This document shows, piece by piece, positions 7,531-15,263 of a stretch of DNA of 64,000 bases (positions are counted from its first letter, which is position 1; each line of letters opens with the position of its first letter). The notes under the pieces are model-generated. The model was not told the origin of the DNA. It searched no databases and saw nothing but the letters and a program-made list of their open reading frames with translations. The position numbers were made by a program, and so were the translations under genes. The DNA comes from Ruminiclostridium sp. (GTDB taxonomy: Bacteria; Bacillota; Clostridia; Oscillospirales; Oscillospiraceae): assembly GCA_017435425.1 (NCBI GenBank), contig JAFSFC010000024.1, forward strand, positions 1-64,000. The letters are read 5' to 3'.

Positions 7531-8091
7531 TCACCCCACCCCAAGGAGCCCCAGCAGCAGGCTGATCCCGCCGCAGAGGACCATCACCAGGATGGGGCTC
7601 AGTTTGAACTTCCGCAGCAGGAAAACGGCCAGGCAGAAGAGCAGGCCGCCCAGCCAGTTCACCGCCTCCATGGTCATGCCGTCGGCAAAGAGGACCTGCC
7701 CCAGGATGGACAGACCCGCCCCGGCAATGAGGGCGATGACCGCCGGCCGAAGGCTTGCCAGGATGCTCTGGAGCAGGGCCAGCCCCTTGTACCGGTAGTA
7801 GACAAAGGCCATCACTGACACGATGATGAGGGACGGGGTGATAAAGCCCATGGTGCCCACCAATCCACCCAGGACCCCGCCGATGCGGATGCCCACAAAG
7901 GTGGCCGAGTTGATGGCAATGGGGCCGGGGGTCATCTCGGCAATGGCGATGAGGTCGGTAAACTCCCCCAGGGTGATCCAGGGATGGAGCTCCACCACCT
8001 GATTCTGGATCAGGGGCAGGGCCGCATAGCCCCCGCCGATGGAGAACAGGCCTACCTTCACGAAGGACCAGAAGAGTTCCAGGTAGATCAT
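7531..8091 (-). CDS. Chromate transporter family protein, second subunit
   Basis: The 186-aa protein is one half of a ChrA-type transporter (PF02417), with about six hydrophobic segments and the family motifs GGGYAALPLI and TPGPIAINSATFVG. In two-subunit CHR systems two such half-proteins form the pump. The start is taken as the ATG at 8091, which overlaps the stop codon of the upstream partner (ATGA) and has GGGGGG upstream; a longer frame beginning at 8118 is less likely. Translational coupling with the partner is clear. Whether the pair exports chromate or another anion is unknown. Confidence 0.87.
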   Translation of the reverse strand: MIYLELFWSFVKVGLFSIGGGYAALPLIQNQVVELHPWITLGEFTDLIAIAEMTPGPIAINSATFVGIRIGGVLGGLVGTMGFITPSLIIVSVMAFVYYRYKGLALLQSILASLRPAVIALIAGAGLSILGQVLFADGMTMEAVNWLGGLLFCLAVFLLRKFKLSPILVMVLCGGISLLLGLLGVG

Positions 8092-8666
8092 ACCGCTCCC
8101 CCCTTCCTCTTCTGCCAAAGGGTCCGGCAGATCCCCACCAGGGCCGCCCCCAGGATGATGAAAATGACATTCACATCAAAGACAAAGGATGCCACGAAAG
8201 CGGCCCCAAGGATGACATAGTTCAGCCTGGACTTTCCCTTTACCAGGGTGGTCCCCATGGAACACACCACATCCAGGAAGACGGCCGCCACGCCGGCCTG
8301 CATCCCCTTCAGGGCCAGGGCCACCCAGGGGTTGGCGGCAAAGGCATCGTAGACAAAGGAGATGGCCGTGATGATGGCCACCGGGGGGATCACGGTACCC
8401 AGGACGGACACCAGCATCCCCCAAAAGCCCGCCATCCGCCAGCCCAGAAGGATGGCCGTGTTGATGGCCATGGCGCCGGGGCAGGACTGGGCCAGGGCGA
8501 TGAGATCCAGCATTTCCTCCTCATCGATCCAGTGGAGCTCGTCCACATATTTCTTCCGCATGAAGGTGACGATGACAAAGCCACCCCCGAAGGTAAAGGC
8601 GCTGATCTTCAGCATGCTGACAAAGAGCCTTCCCAGGGTGGCCCGTCTGCCCAAGGCTCCCTCCAC
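8088..8666 (-). CDS. Chromate transporter family protein, first subunit
   Basis: This 192-aa ChrA half-protein carries FTFGGGFVIVTFM and SCPGAMAINTAILLG, the paralogous versions of the motifs in the downstream gene. The start is taken as GTG at 8666 because AAAGGAGG lies 9 bases upstream. Longer readings of this frame run back through a hairpin array and are not credible. It overlaps the next gene by four bases (ATGA), so the two are an operon. The region upstream is filled with hairpins (8695-8726 and 8742-8849) that may insulate it from the BlaI-type repressor gene. Confidence 0.85.
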   Translation of the reverse strand: MEGALGRRATLGRLFVSMLKISAFTFGGGFVIVTFMRKKYVDELHWIDEEEMLDLIALAQSCPGAMAINTAILLGWRMAGFWGMLVSVLGTVIPPVAIITAISFVYDAFAANPWVALALKGMQAGVAAVFLDVVCSMGTTLVKGKSRLNYVILGAAFVASFVFDVNVIFIILGAALVGICRTLWQKRKGGAV

Positions 8667-8694
8667 AGGCACCCGCCTCCTTTCCACGATACAA

Positions 8695-8726
8695 GGGCTT
8701 GCTGCAAAAGGATTTGCAGCAAGCCC
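8695..8726. repeat. Perfect 14-bp hairpin
   Basis: The arms at 8695-8708 and 8713-8726 are fully complementary around AGGA. It lies between the hairpin array and the chromate transporter start. No U-run follows, so it is not an ordinary terminator. Confidence 0.75.
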
Positions 8727-8741
8727 CAAATGCGTTTGATC

Positions 8742-8849
8742 CGCCCCGCAGGGACACCGAAACTGCCCCAGCAGGGCAATTTCACTCGGCAAACAGCCGA
8801 ATTTCACACGCTGCGGCGTATTTCACTGGGCCAATGGCCCAATTTCACC
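8742..8849 (-). repeat. GTGAAATT-linked hairpin array, copy 2
   Basis: On the minus strand the order is GTGAAATT, hairpin (8827-8840), GTGAAAT, hairpin (8808-8819), GTGAAATT, hairpin (8786-8800), GTGAAATT, hairpin (8764-8778), then GGTGTCCCTGCGGGG. Order, linkers and final hairpin match copy 1 at 3310-3430, while arm sequences differ but stay paired. It follows the stop codon of the BlaI-type gene on the same strand, just as copy 1 follows a stop codon. Confidence 0.87.
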
Positions 8850-8876
8850 GGGTATGCTGCCTCCGCAGCAGACCCC

Positions 8877-9233
8877 TTACTCTTGATAGCTGTCGATGAG
8901 ATCCTTCAGCTCGTCGGCCTCCTGGGCGGTGAGCTTCTTGCCCCCCATAAAGGCCGTCAGGAACCCGGGCAGAGACCCGCCGAAGGTCCGGCCCACGAAG
9001 TCTTCCGCGGCGTAGTTGTCCACCTTCTCCCGGGGAACTGCCACGGTGACCATGGCCTTTTCGTTCTGCAGAAGGCCCTTGTCGCACATCTTCTTCAGGA
9101 CGGTGTAGGTGGTGGACTTCTTCCACCCCAGCTTCTCGCCGCACAGGCGGACGATCTCACCGGAGCCCACAGGGGCATGCTCCCACACGATCTGCATGAA
9201 GCGGTATTCACTGGCTGCAATATGATATTCCAT
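8877..9233 (-). CDS. BlaI/MecI/CopY family transcriptional repressor
   Basis: The 118-aa protein has the penicillinase-repressor winged helix. ASEYRFMQIVWEHAP opens helix 1, GEIVRLCGEKLGWKKSTTYTVLKKMCDKGLL is the recognition region, and the C-terminal third is the dimerisation helix set. In Bla/Mec systems such proteins are cleaved by a BlaR1/MecR1 sensor protease; no sensor gene is adjacent here. The ATG at 9233 has GAGGAGG upstream. Its promoter overlaps a perfect inverted repeat at 9281-9300, likely the autoregulatory operator. The downstream two-subunit transporter is on the same strand but separated by hairpins. Confidence 0.88.
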   Translation of the reverse strand: MEYHIAASEYRFMQIVWEHAPVGSGEIVRLCGEKLGWKKSTTYTVLKKMCDKGLLQNEKAMVTVAVPREKVDNYAAEDFVGRTFGGSLPGFLTAFMGGKKLTAQEADELKDLIDSYQE

Positions 9234-9266
9234 ATCCGAATCCTCCTCGGTTTGTTTTCTACCAAT

Positions 9267-9300
9267 AGTTTATTATGTTAGACCCTTAATGTCAAGGGTC
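9267..9300 (-). promoter_or_regulatory. BlaI-type gene promoter with overlapping inverted repeat
   Basis: On the minus strand there is TTGACA (9290-9295), 17 bp, TAAACT (9267-9272). The inverted repeat GACCCTT-N6-AAGGGTC at 9281-9300 covers the -35 box and is a good candidate operator. Confidence 0.7.
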
Positions 9301-9314
9301 TTTTTCTTTTCAAA

Positions 9315-9348
9315 GAAAAAAGTCCGCTGTTCCGGCAGAACAGCGGAC
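9315..9348 (-). terminator. uppP terminator
   Basis: An 11-bp stem (9322-9332 / 9338-9348) followed on the minus strand by six T, 8 bases after the uppP stop codon. Confidence 0.9.
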
Positions 9349-9355
9349 CTTATCC

Positions 9356-10186
9356 TCACACAAAGGTAAAGTAGGCCAGAACGATGATACCCAATACGAT
9401 GCGGTACCAGCCAAAGACCTTGAAGTCATGCTTCTTGATGTAGCTCATGAGGAACTTGATGACCAGGACGGACACCACGAAGGCCACCACGGAACCGATC
9501 ACCAGGGTCATCAGCTCCGGCCCGGTGAAGACGAAGCCGAATTTCAGCAGCTTCAGCAGGCTCAGGCCGAACATGACAGGGACTGCCAGGAAGAAGGTGA
9601 ACTCCGCCGCCGCCACCCGGGAGACCCCGATGAGCAGAGCTCCCACAATGGTGGAACCCGACCGGGATGTGCCGGGAATGATGGAGAGCACCTGGAAGAG
9701 GCCGATGAGGAAGGCGGTCTTGTAGGTGATGTCCTCCAGGACCAGGGTCTTGGGGGTGCGGGTCTTGTTCCAGTTCTCGATGAGGATGAAGGCGATGCCG
9801 AAGATCACCAGCATGGCCGCAATGACCACCGGGGTGTGGAGATGGGCTTCGATCCAGTCGTCAAAGAGGATGGTCACCACGGCGCCGGGGATGCAGGCCA
9901 CCACCACCTTCAGCCACATGGAAATGATATCCATCTTCACCAGGGGCTTGGTCTTGTCCTTGAACTGGAAGGGCCACATCTTCCCCCAGAAGAGGAGGAC
10001 CACCGCCAGGATGGCCCCCAGCTGGATGACCACGAAGAACATGTCCTTGAAATCCTGGCTCACATTCATCTGAATGAACTCATCCACCAGGATCATATGG
10101 CCCGTGCTGCTGATGGGCAGCCACTCGGTGATGCCCTCCACAATGCCCAGAAAGACAACTTTTACGATCTCAACAAAATCAAGCAT
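9356..10186 (-). CDS. uppP: Undecaprenyl-diphosphatase UppP (BacA)
   Basis: The 276-aa polytopic membrane enzyme dephosphorylates undecaprenyl diphosphate to recycle the lipid carrier of peptidoglycan and wall polymer synthesis. Both catalytic motifs are intact: [14 protein letters not shown] (about 17-30) and PGTSRSGS (about 171-178). Length is normal. GGAGGAGAG precedes the ATG. It is separated from the upstream TetR gene by a terminator, and a 14-base palindrome at 10207-10220 lies just before it. Loss of or overdose for this gene changes bacitracin resistance in related bacteria. Confidence 0.95.
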   Translation of the reverse strand: MLDFVEIVKVVFLGIVEGITEWLPISSTGHMILVDEFIQMNVSQDFKDMFFVVIQLGAILAVVLLFWGKMWPFQFKDKTKPLVKMDIISMWLKVVVACIPGAVVTILFDDWIEAHLHTPVVIAAMLVIFGIAFILIENWNKTRTPKTLVLEDITYKTAFLIGLFQVLSIIPGTSRSGSTIVGALLIGVSRVAAAEFTFFLAVPVMFGLSLLKLLKFGFVFTGPELMTLVIGSVVAFVVSVLVIKFLMSYIKKHDFKVFGWYRIVLGIIVLAYFTFV

Positions 10187-10206
10187 GGGATCTCTCCTCC
10201 TTTTCC

Positions 10207-10220
10207 AGTCTGTTCAGACT
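10207..10220. promoter_or_regulatory. Palindrome AGTCTG-TT-CAGACT, possible TetR operator
   Basis: A 6+2+6 palindrome lies between the tetR terminator and uppP. TetR-family proteins often bind sites of this size, and a TetR gene ends only about 80 bases away. The link is inference. Confidence 0.4.
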
Positions 10221-10281
10221 ATGCGCCCACAGCAAAGGGACAGGACAGCAGAGTTTCCCGAATCATCCAGTCCCCAAAAAG

Positions 10282-10309
10282 AAGGTGTGACTCCTGGAAG
10301 TCACACCTT
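10282..10309 (-). terminator. Terminator of the thioesterase-tetR operon
   Basis: An 11-bp stem (10282-10292 / 10299-10309) followed on the minus strand by CTTTTTGG. The stem overlaps the tetR stop codon. Confidence 0.85.
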
Positions 10310-10849
10310 TTCGTATTTTTTCCGAAAAATCGTGCCCTGGATCAGGTCCAGCAGCTGAGCTGCCAGCCGCTTGGGATCGCAGTCCGGCTTGCCGCACTGG
10401 GCCATGAGGACCCCGGCAATGCCGTTGGCGTAGAACTGGATAGCCACCACCGTGTCTTCATAGCTCACCTCCAGGCCGGGGGCCTCCCGGCGGATGAGCT
10501 CCAGCAGGTACTCCCGCAGGCTTTCAGCAAAAATCCGCTCGATGTAATCCCGCTTCTGGGACTTCATGAGATTCTCCATGATCTCCCAGTTGTCCATGGC
10601 GGCCTGGACCACGTTCTCCATGACCAGCTGGGGATCCTGAAGCTCCATGGTCATATCCACAGCCTTCTGGATGCCCTTCCGGGCGGACCACTCCACCACA
10701 TCCAGGATGTCCTGAAAATGGTAGTAGAAGGTCTGGCGGGAGATGTGGCAGTTCTCCACCAGGTCCTTGACGGTGATCTTGTCCACGCCCCGCTCCTTCA
10801 CCATGGCAAAGAAGGTCTCGGCGATGACATTTTTCATATTGGTCGACAT
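10301..10849 (-). CDS. TetR/AcrR family transcriptional regulator
   Basis: The 182-aa protein has a TetR helix-turn-helix (about residues 20-45, ITVKDLVENCHISRQTFYYHF) and an all-helical ligand domain ending near FYANGIAGVLMAQ. The start is placed at ATG 10849, which has GAGGG upstream; a GTG at 10864 overlapping the previous stop codon is an alternative giving five more residues. It is the second gene of an operon with a hot-dog thioesterase, so it may sense an acyl-CoA or lipid-like effector. Target genes are unknown; uppP is a candidate because of the palindrome upstream of it. Confidence 0.85.
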   Translation of the reverse strand: MSTNMKNVIAETFFAMVKERGVDKITVKDLVENCHISRQTFYYHFQDILDVVEWSARKGIQKAVDMTMELQDPQLVMENVVQAAMDNWEIMENLMKSQKRDYIERIFAESLREYLLELIRREAPGLEVSYEDTVVAIQFYANGIAGVLMAQCGKPDCDPKRLAAQLLDLIQGTIFRKKYEKV

Positions 10850-10860
10850 AGCGGCTTCCC

Positions 10861-11277
10861 TCACTTATCAGTTTCCATCAAACCCACCAGGGTCTGGTAC
10901 AGGTCCGGATATTCTTTCTTCAGGCGGACGATCCTTCCGCCCTCCCCCAAAAAGCAGTGCTCACTGGTGCCGGTGAACACAGGTGTCCCATCTGCCTTCT
11001 CCATCTCGTACCGGAGCTTCATGCGCACCCCGGTGCATTGGGTCACAAAGACCCGGACGGAGACCACATCGGCGAAGGTGGTGGTGTTCTGATACCGGCA
11101 CTCCACGCCGGTCACCGGGGAGACCACACCCATCTCCTCCAGTTTTTGCAGGTGCCAGCCGTGGCGGGCCAGGTAGTCCACCCGGGCCTCCTCCATCCAG
11201 CGGATGTAGTTGGAATGGTGGGTGATGCCCATGCGGTCGGTCTCGTAGTATTGGACAGTGTGGAGGTAGGGTTCCAT
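10861..11277 (-). CDS. YbgC-type acyl-CoA thioesterase (4HBT family)
   Basis: The 138-aa single-domain hot-dog protein has the YbgC/4-hydroxybenzoyl-CoA thioesterase signature YETDRMGITHHSNYIRWME, in which Asp14 is the expected catalytic acid and the His-His/Tyr positions are conserved. It hydrolyses some acyl-CoA or acyl-ACP in the cytoplasm. Its stop codon is 11 bases from the tetR start, so the two genes are co-transcribed and end at one terminator. GGAGTGCCGTC precedes the ATG. Confidence 0.87.
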   Translation of the reverse strand: MEPYLHTVQYYETDRMGITHHSNYIRWMEEARVDYLARHGWHLQKLEEMGVVSPVTGVECRYQNTTTFADVVSVRVFVTQCTGVRMKLRYEMEKADGTPVFTGTSEHCFLGEGGRIVRLKKEYPDLYQTLVGLMETDK

Positions 11278-11364
11278 GACGGCACTCCTTCAGATTAAAA
11301 GACTGTTAAAATATCATACCATAAAAGCCGCAGGAAAACATTAACTTTTTGCAAACATATTGCC

Positions 11365-11405
11365 GAAAAAAGGACCTGTCCCTCCGTATCGGAGAGGACA
11401 GGTCC
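11365..11405 (-). terminator. Terminator of the zinc-ribbon operon
   Basis: GGACCTGTCC (11372-11381) pairs with GGACAGGTCC (11396-11405), with a further inner stem; six T follow on the minus strand. T-runs flank it on both sides so it could also work in the other direction. Confidence 0.85.
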
Positions 11406-11450
11406 CTTTTTCTTTCTCCATGCCCACGGGGACTCCGGCGTTCCGCCGCC

Positions 11451-12212
11451 TCAGATCAGTTTATTGCCGCAGCCGCCGCAGAACTTGGTCCCCGGCGGAT
11501 TTTCCATGCCGCAGGAGGGACACTTGCCCGCAGCAGCGGGGGCCGCCGACAGATTCTCTCCGCAGTTGTTGCAGAAGCGCACCGTCTGGGCGTTCTGGGT
11601 CCCGCACCGGGGGCATACCTTCAGGGCCATGGACGCCCCGCAGTTGTTGCAGAACTTGCCGGTCCCGGCCGGCTTGCCGCAGTTGGGACAGATGGTGGTC
11701 TTGCTCTCAATCTTTCCCTGCCACACGGTGGCGGCAGCCCCGGCATCGTCGATATTCCGGCGCATGGCGTCAGCCCTGGCCCTGGCCACATAGACCTCCT
11801 GCCGGGGGGCGCAGTCGGTGCAGAGGCCCTCGTCCTCATTCCAGCAGTGGCCGCAGACATATTTGTTGCAGGATGGGCAGCGGTGGAAGTGGCGTTCCGC
11901 CTCGTTCTTGGCCCGCTCAAAGGCCTGCTCGTGCTCTTTCTGCCATTCGGGAGAACGGCCCTCAAACCGCTCCCCCAGGATCCCGGTGGCCCGGTCGGCC
12001 CCGTAGCCCAGGCGGCTCATATTGCCCCCAAGGATACTGCCCAGGGCGCTGGCCCCCCGTCCGATCCCCCGGAACAGCTTACCCTTTTTATAGGTCTCAC
12101 TCTCAATAAAACTGGACTTGTAACCATCATTACAGATGTCGCAGTAGAAGGTGAACTGGAACCCCGCCTCGGTGGAGTTGTCCTGATAGTTTCTGGTAAA
12201 AGAAGTCAGCAT
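11451..12212 (-). CDS. Multi-zinc-ribbon protein, last gene of zinc-ribbon operon
   Basis: The 253-aa soluble protein has three parts. The N-terminal part resembles the start of the protein encoded at 13203-13556 (an early CxxC pair). The middle part has CPSCNKYVCGHCWN..LCTDC, matching the same protein's Cys-rich C-terminal half. The C-terminal part holds three tandem zinc ribbons ending in CPSCGMENPPGTKFCGGCG, almost identical to the end of the protein encoded at 12564-13145. It therefore looks like a fusion of modules from its operon neighbours. The GGGAGG site before the ATG is good. Function is unknown; zinc ribbons here could bind protein, nucleic acid or simply zinc. Confidence 0.8.
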   Translation of the reverse strand: MLTSFTRNYQDNSTEAGFQFTFYCDICNDGYKSSFIESETYKKGKLFRGIGRGASALGSILGGNMSRLGYGADRATGILGERFEGRSPEWQKEHEQAFERAKNEAERHFHRCPSCNKYVCGHCWNEDEGLCTDCAPRQEVYVARARADAMRRNIDDAGAAATVWQGKIESKTTICPNCGKPAGTGKFCNNCGASMALKVCPRCGTQNAQTVRFCNNCGENLSAAPAAAGKCPSCGMENPPGTKFCGGCGNKLI

Positions 12213-12215
12213 CTC

Positions 12216-12560
12216 TCATCGTCCTCCCATCGTTCTCTTGAGCTTTTTGCCGCAGGCGGTGCATTTGGTATTCTGGAAGAACTGCAGCACACCGCATCGG
12301 CTGTTTTCACAGCGGATCATCAGCCCCAAGCCGCAGTGCTCACATCGCTCCTGCGCAAAGGTACTCTTGCCGCAGGAGGGACAGGGGACATACAGGGGCC
12401 GGGCGCATCCGTCGCAGGCCATCTGCCCCTTCCGGATGGTGCGGAGACAGCTGGGGCAGAGGTATCCGAAGGGGCTCATGCTCCCGCACCCCACACACAG
12501 ACGGGCATCGGCCTCGATGAAGGTCCCGCAGTGGATACAGGGCTGCTTGTAGCTTGCCAT
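12216..12560 (-). CDS. Small protein with four zinc ribbons
   Basis: The 114-aa protein is almost entirely zinc ribbon: CxxC pairs at CIHC/CVGC, CPSC/CDGC, CPSC/CEHC and a final CGV..CTAC set, about 25 residues apart. Such an array is reminiscent of double-zinc-ribbon (DZR) proteins. There is no membrane segment. It starts a few bases after the stop of the gene encoded at 12564 and ends 4 bases from the start of the next gene, so it is tightly embedded in the operon. Function is unknown. Confidence 0.8.
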   Translation of the reverse strand: MASYKQPCIHCGTFIEADARLCVGCGSMSPFGYLCPSCLRTIRKGQMACDGCARPLYVPCPSCGKSTFAQERCEHCGLGLMIRCENSRCGVLQFFQNTKCTACGKKLKRTMGGR

Positions 12561-12563
12561 ACC

Positions 12564-13145
12564 TCATCCCTCCAGTTTACTCCCGCAGCCGCCGCAGAAG
12601 CGGGTGCCGGGAGGATTTTCCTGGCCGCAGGAGGGGCAGATGCCGGAGGGCTCGCTCTGGAGCTTGGCGCCGCACTCCTGACAGAACTTCACCCCGGCAG
12701 GGTTGCCCGTGCCGCAGGAGGGGCACACATTGGCCTGGGTGCCCAGCTTGCCGCCGCACTCCTGGCAGAACTTGGTGCCCTCAGGGTTTTCGTGGCCGCA
12801 CTGGGGGCAGGTGCGTTCCGCCTTCGCCGCCTGGGCTGCGCTCTCCCGGGCCTGCTGCTCGCCCTTGGCGGCCCTCAGCTTCTCTTCCGCATCGGCCAGG
12901 TTGGCCTGGATGAGCTTCATCCGGGAGGCCACATCCCCAAAGGCATCCAGACCGAACTGGTCTACCGCCCGTTTTCCAATCTCGATGTAGATGTCCGTCT
13001 CCTGCTTTTTCAGATCGGACACTTCACTCTGCAGCTTGAGCAGCTGCGTGCCGGGATCGTCGGCAGGCATGAAATTGGAGAGGCCCTTCATCAGCCCTCC
13101 CAGGCCGCCACCGAGATTACCTAAATTACCAAACAGATCTGCCAT
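12564..13145 (-). CDS. Coiled-coil protein with three C-terminal zinc ribbons
   Basis: The 193-aa protein begins with a Gly/Leu-rich amphipathic stretch (GNLGNLGGGLGGLMKGL), continues with a helical coiled-coil region (about 30-110, many Glu/Lys/Ala heptads) and ends with three nearly identical zinc ribbons of the form CPxCGxxNPxGxxFCxxCG (about 113-190). The architecture resembles zinc-ribbon proteins often encoded near SPFH-domain or membrane-stress genes, but none of those is here. AAGGAGG precedes the ATG. It is the second gene of the operon. Confidence 0.82.
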   Translation of the reverse strand: MADLFGNLGNLGGGLGGLMKGLSNFMPADDPGTQLLKLQSEVSDLKKQETDIYIEIGKRAVDQFGLDAFGDVASRMKLIQANLADAEEKLRAAKGEQQARESAAQAAKAERTCPQCGHENPEGTKFCQECGGKLGTQANVCPSCGTGNPAGVKFCQECGAKLQSEPSGICPSCGQENPPGTRFCGGCGSKLEG

Positions 13146-13202
13146 GTGTATTCCTCCTTATCTTAGATTTTTTCGATTTCCTGTGTTTCACCGGCCGCAC
13201 CG

Positions 13203-13556
13203 TCAGCCCCCTTCAGCCCTCCTGCCGCCGGGGACGTCTCCCGCCCCAGCTGAGCAATCCCGGCAGGCACCTTCTCCATCGTCCGCATCATAGCACCGGT
13301 CACAGACCCACCGCAGACAATACCGACACTGGTTGAAGTGCATGGCGAGCTGCTGAACGGCCGCCGCCTTTGTGTGGTTGTAGCGCTTCTGACTCAATCC
13401 CCTTGCCCGTCCCGTTTCACACAGCGCAAGGGTCCTCACCCTCCGGCACAGGAGCGGGATCCGGGATCCGTACTGCCGCATGCCGCAGATGGGACAGGAA
13501 ACATAAAAGCGCAGCCCTTCTTTGTCCACCCGGACATGCTCATAAAACCGCCGCAT
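13203..13556 (-). CDS. Cys-rich zinc-binding protein, first gene of zinc-ribbon operon
   Basis: The 117-aa protein has an early CPIC pair and a Cys cluster CRYCLRWVCDRCYD..ACRDC near the end. Both parts align by eye with segments of the larger protein encoded at 11451-12212, so the two are paralogues. The C-terminal tail is Gly/Ala/Arg-rich. GGAGG lies 6 bases before the ATG. It is the promoter-proximal gene of the four-gene operon and is divergent from a membrane-bound LuxR-type regulator, 245 bases away. Function is unknown. Confidence 0.75.
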   Translation of the reverse strand: MRRFYEHVRVDKEGLRFYVSCPICGMRQYGSRIPLLCRRVRTLALCETGRARGLSQKRYNHTKAAAVQQLAMHFNQCRYCLRWVCDRCYDADDGEGACRDCSAGAGDVPGGRRAEGG

Positions 13557-13591
13557 GTTATACCTCCGTTCCTGGTTCCTTCTGTATCATC

Positions 13592-13619
13592 TTGCATTAT
13601 TCAGGACTTAGGGTATAAT
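13592..13619 (+). promoter_or_regulatory. Promoter of the membrane LuxR gene
   Basis: TTGCAT (13592-13597), 16 bp, TATAAT (13614-13619). This implies an untranslated leader of about 175 bases, which contains a hairpin near 13703-13729 (GGTTTTGGGG / CCCCAAACC). Confidence 0.6.
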
Positions 13620-13800
13620 GAAATCAAAAGAGAGTTTCTCTCCTTGTTCTGCCGCTATCATACAGGGTTTTTCCCCTTTTTCCTATCCCACGTTGGTGGG
13701 GTTTTGGGGGATCCATCCCCAAACCGCGGGGGAAATCGGGCAAACTGTCCTCCAATCCCCTCTCCAGGCCATCGGTTTTATCAATAAGGAGGATACGGAT

Positions 13801-15249
13801 ATGAATCACGGGATCCTTTTGGAAAATCAAAAAAAGAGGCTGGACCAGCCCCTTTGGATGTTGATCTGCTTCGCTATGTTCAACTTCTGGCAGATGGGCT
13901 TTATCTATTTCGTGGGACCCACCCTGACCATCGACGGCAAGACTCCCCTGCCCATCGATATGGATAACGCCACCGCCCTCATCGCCCTGTGCTATGTACT
14001 GTCCATCCTTTGGATGATCTTTCTGCCCCAGACGGTGATCTGGACCCAGCGGATCGCCACCGGCATCGCCCTCCTGACAGCGGTGGGTCTGTTCCTTCCC
14101 ATGACCGATGATTCCCTGCGGCTTCTCATCTATGTGCAGATCTTCTGCTGCTGCCTGATGATCGGCTTTGAGACCTTCATCATGGTCAACTATTTTTCCG
14201 AGCACAGCAACATCAGGCATCTGACTGCGGCCTACGGCATTGCCCTCTTCCTGATCGCCGTGGTGCAGAACGACTTTATCCCCATCACCTTCCCCACCTT
14301 CCGGGTGGTCGAGGTGGCAGCGCTGACCCTTCTGTTGGTGTTCTTTCTCCGTATGCCGGCAGGCAGAAAAGCCCTCCCCCGCTATGTAAAAAAGAGCGAT
14401 GGGATCCCAGCCCCCAAGCGGCTGCTGTTTGGAACCCATATCCTCGTGTTCACCGCCGCCCTCATGGCCGTCTCCGGCCCTGCGGTTTCCGGCGAGGCCC
14501 AGCACGGGGTGTTCATCACCTACTTCGTAGATGCCCTTGCCAGCCTTGCGGTCTACGCCCTCTATAAAAAGAAGGGCCTCCATCCATTCCGCCTGATCCC
14601 CCTGTGCATCGGCTTTGGCTGCCTCGGTTTCCTGCTGATGCTTGCCGCCTCCTATGGGCCCGCCCTTTCCTATCTGGCCTGCGGCTGCATCGGCATCAGC
14701 TTGCTCCCCTGCCAGATGCTCCCCCTGTACGGCGCCGTGATCATGAAGTCCTACCCCTCGAGATACATCTCCTCCATCATCATCGCCCTGGCGCTGGCCG
14801 CTGTTCTGGTGCAGAGCAGTCTGGTGGAGCTCTTCCGCAGCACCCAGACCATGCTGTATTTGACCTATGGGATCATCATGGTCATACTGGTCATCCTCTA
14901 TCTGCAGATCGAACCCTTCTTCCTCTTCACCCTGCGCAAACGGATCCCGGACGAAGACCTCCTTGCAGAAGGCAACAGGGACGAAGCATCCCCCCGAACA
15001 GGGGATGCGCCCCCGGAAGAAGCCCTCCAGGACGACCCCCTGGCGGTACTTTCCAAGCGCGAGCGTGAGGTGGTGGAGTTGATTTGCCTGGGCTACAGCA
15101 ACCCAGACATCGCCAGGATGCTCTTCATTTCCGAGCACACCGTCAAAGATCACACAAAAAAGATCTATCCCAAGATGGGTGTTCACAGCCGCTTTGAGCT
15201 GGCCGCCCTGGTGAGCAGGCAAAGAACCGGGGAACCCAAAACCCATTGA
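13801..15249 (+). CDS. Twelve-helix membrane protein fused to LuxR DNA-binding domain
   Basis: The 482-aa protein has about twelve hydrophobic segments spanning residues 15-385, arranged like an MFS-type bundle, and a C-terminal LuxR/GerE helix-turn-helix (about 415-475: LSKREREVVELICLGYSNPDIARML..HTVKDHTKKIYPKMGVHSR). It should be a membrane-anchored one-component regulator in which the transporter-like part senses a ligand. The start is ATG 13801 with AAGGAGG eight bases upstream; the open frame extends further up without a start signal. Proteins of this build are best known from Coriobacteriia such as Eggerthella. It is orphan: no target gene lies downstream, but the zinc-ribbon operon is divergent. 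Confidence 0.85.
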   Translation: MNHGILLENQKKRLDQPLWMLICFAMFNFWQMGFIYFVGPTLTIDGKTPLPIDMDNATALIALCYVLSILWMIFLPQTVIWTQRIATGIALLTAVGLFLPMTDDSLRLLIYVQIFCCCLMIGFETFIMVNYFSEHSNIRHLTAAYGIALFLIAVVQNDFIPITFPTFRVVEVAALTLLLVFFLRMPAGRKALPRYVKKSDGIPAPKRLLFGTHILVFTAALMAVSGPAVSGEAQHGVFITYFVDALASLAVYALYKKKGLHPFRLIPLCIGFGCLGFLLMLAASYGPALSYLACGCIGISLLPCQMLPLYGAVIMKSYPSRYISSIIIALALAAVLVQSSLVELFRSTQTMLYLTYGIIMVILVILYLQIEPFFLFTLRKRIPDEDLLAEGNRDEASPRTGDAPPEEALQDDPLAVLSKREREVVELICLGYSNPDIARMLFISEHTVKDHTKKIYPKMGVHSRFELAALVSRQRTGEPKTH

Positions 15250-15263
15250 CTTTACCGAAAAAC

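Noticed and set aside
8088..8807. Longer start for the first chromate transporter subunit
   Set aside because: The extra 47 residues are encoded by the hairpin and the hairpin array, have no ribosome site and no counterpart in the paralogous subunit.
13618..13800. N-terminal extension of the membrane LuxR protein
   Set aside because: The frame is open from 13618, but this would start at the -10 box of the likely promoter; AAGGAGG before ATG 13801 is much better.
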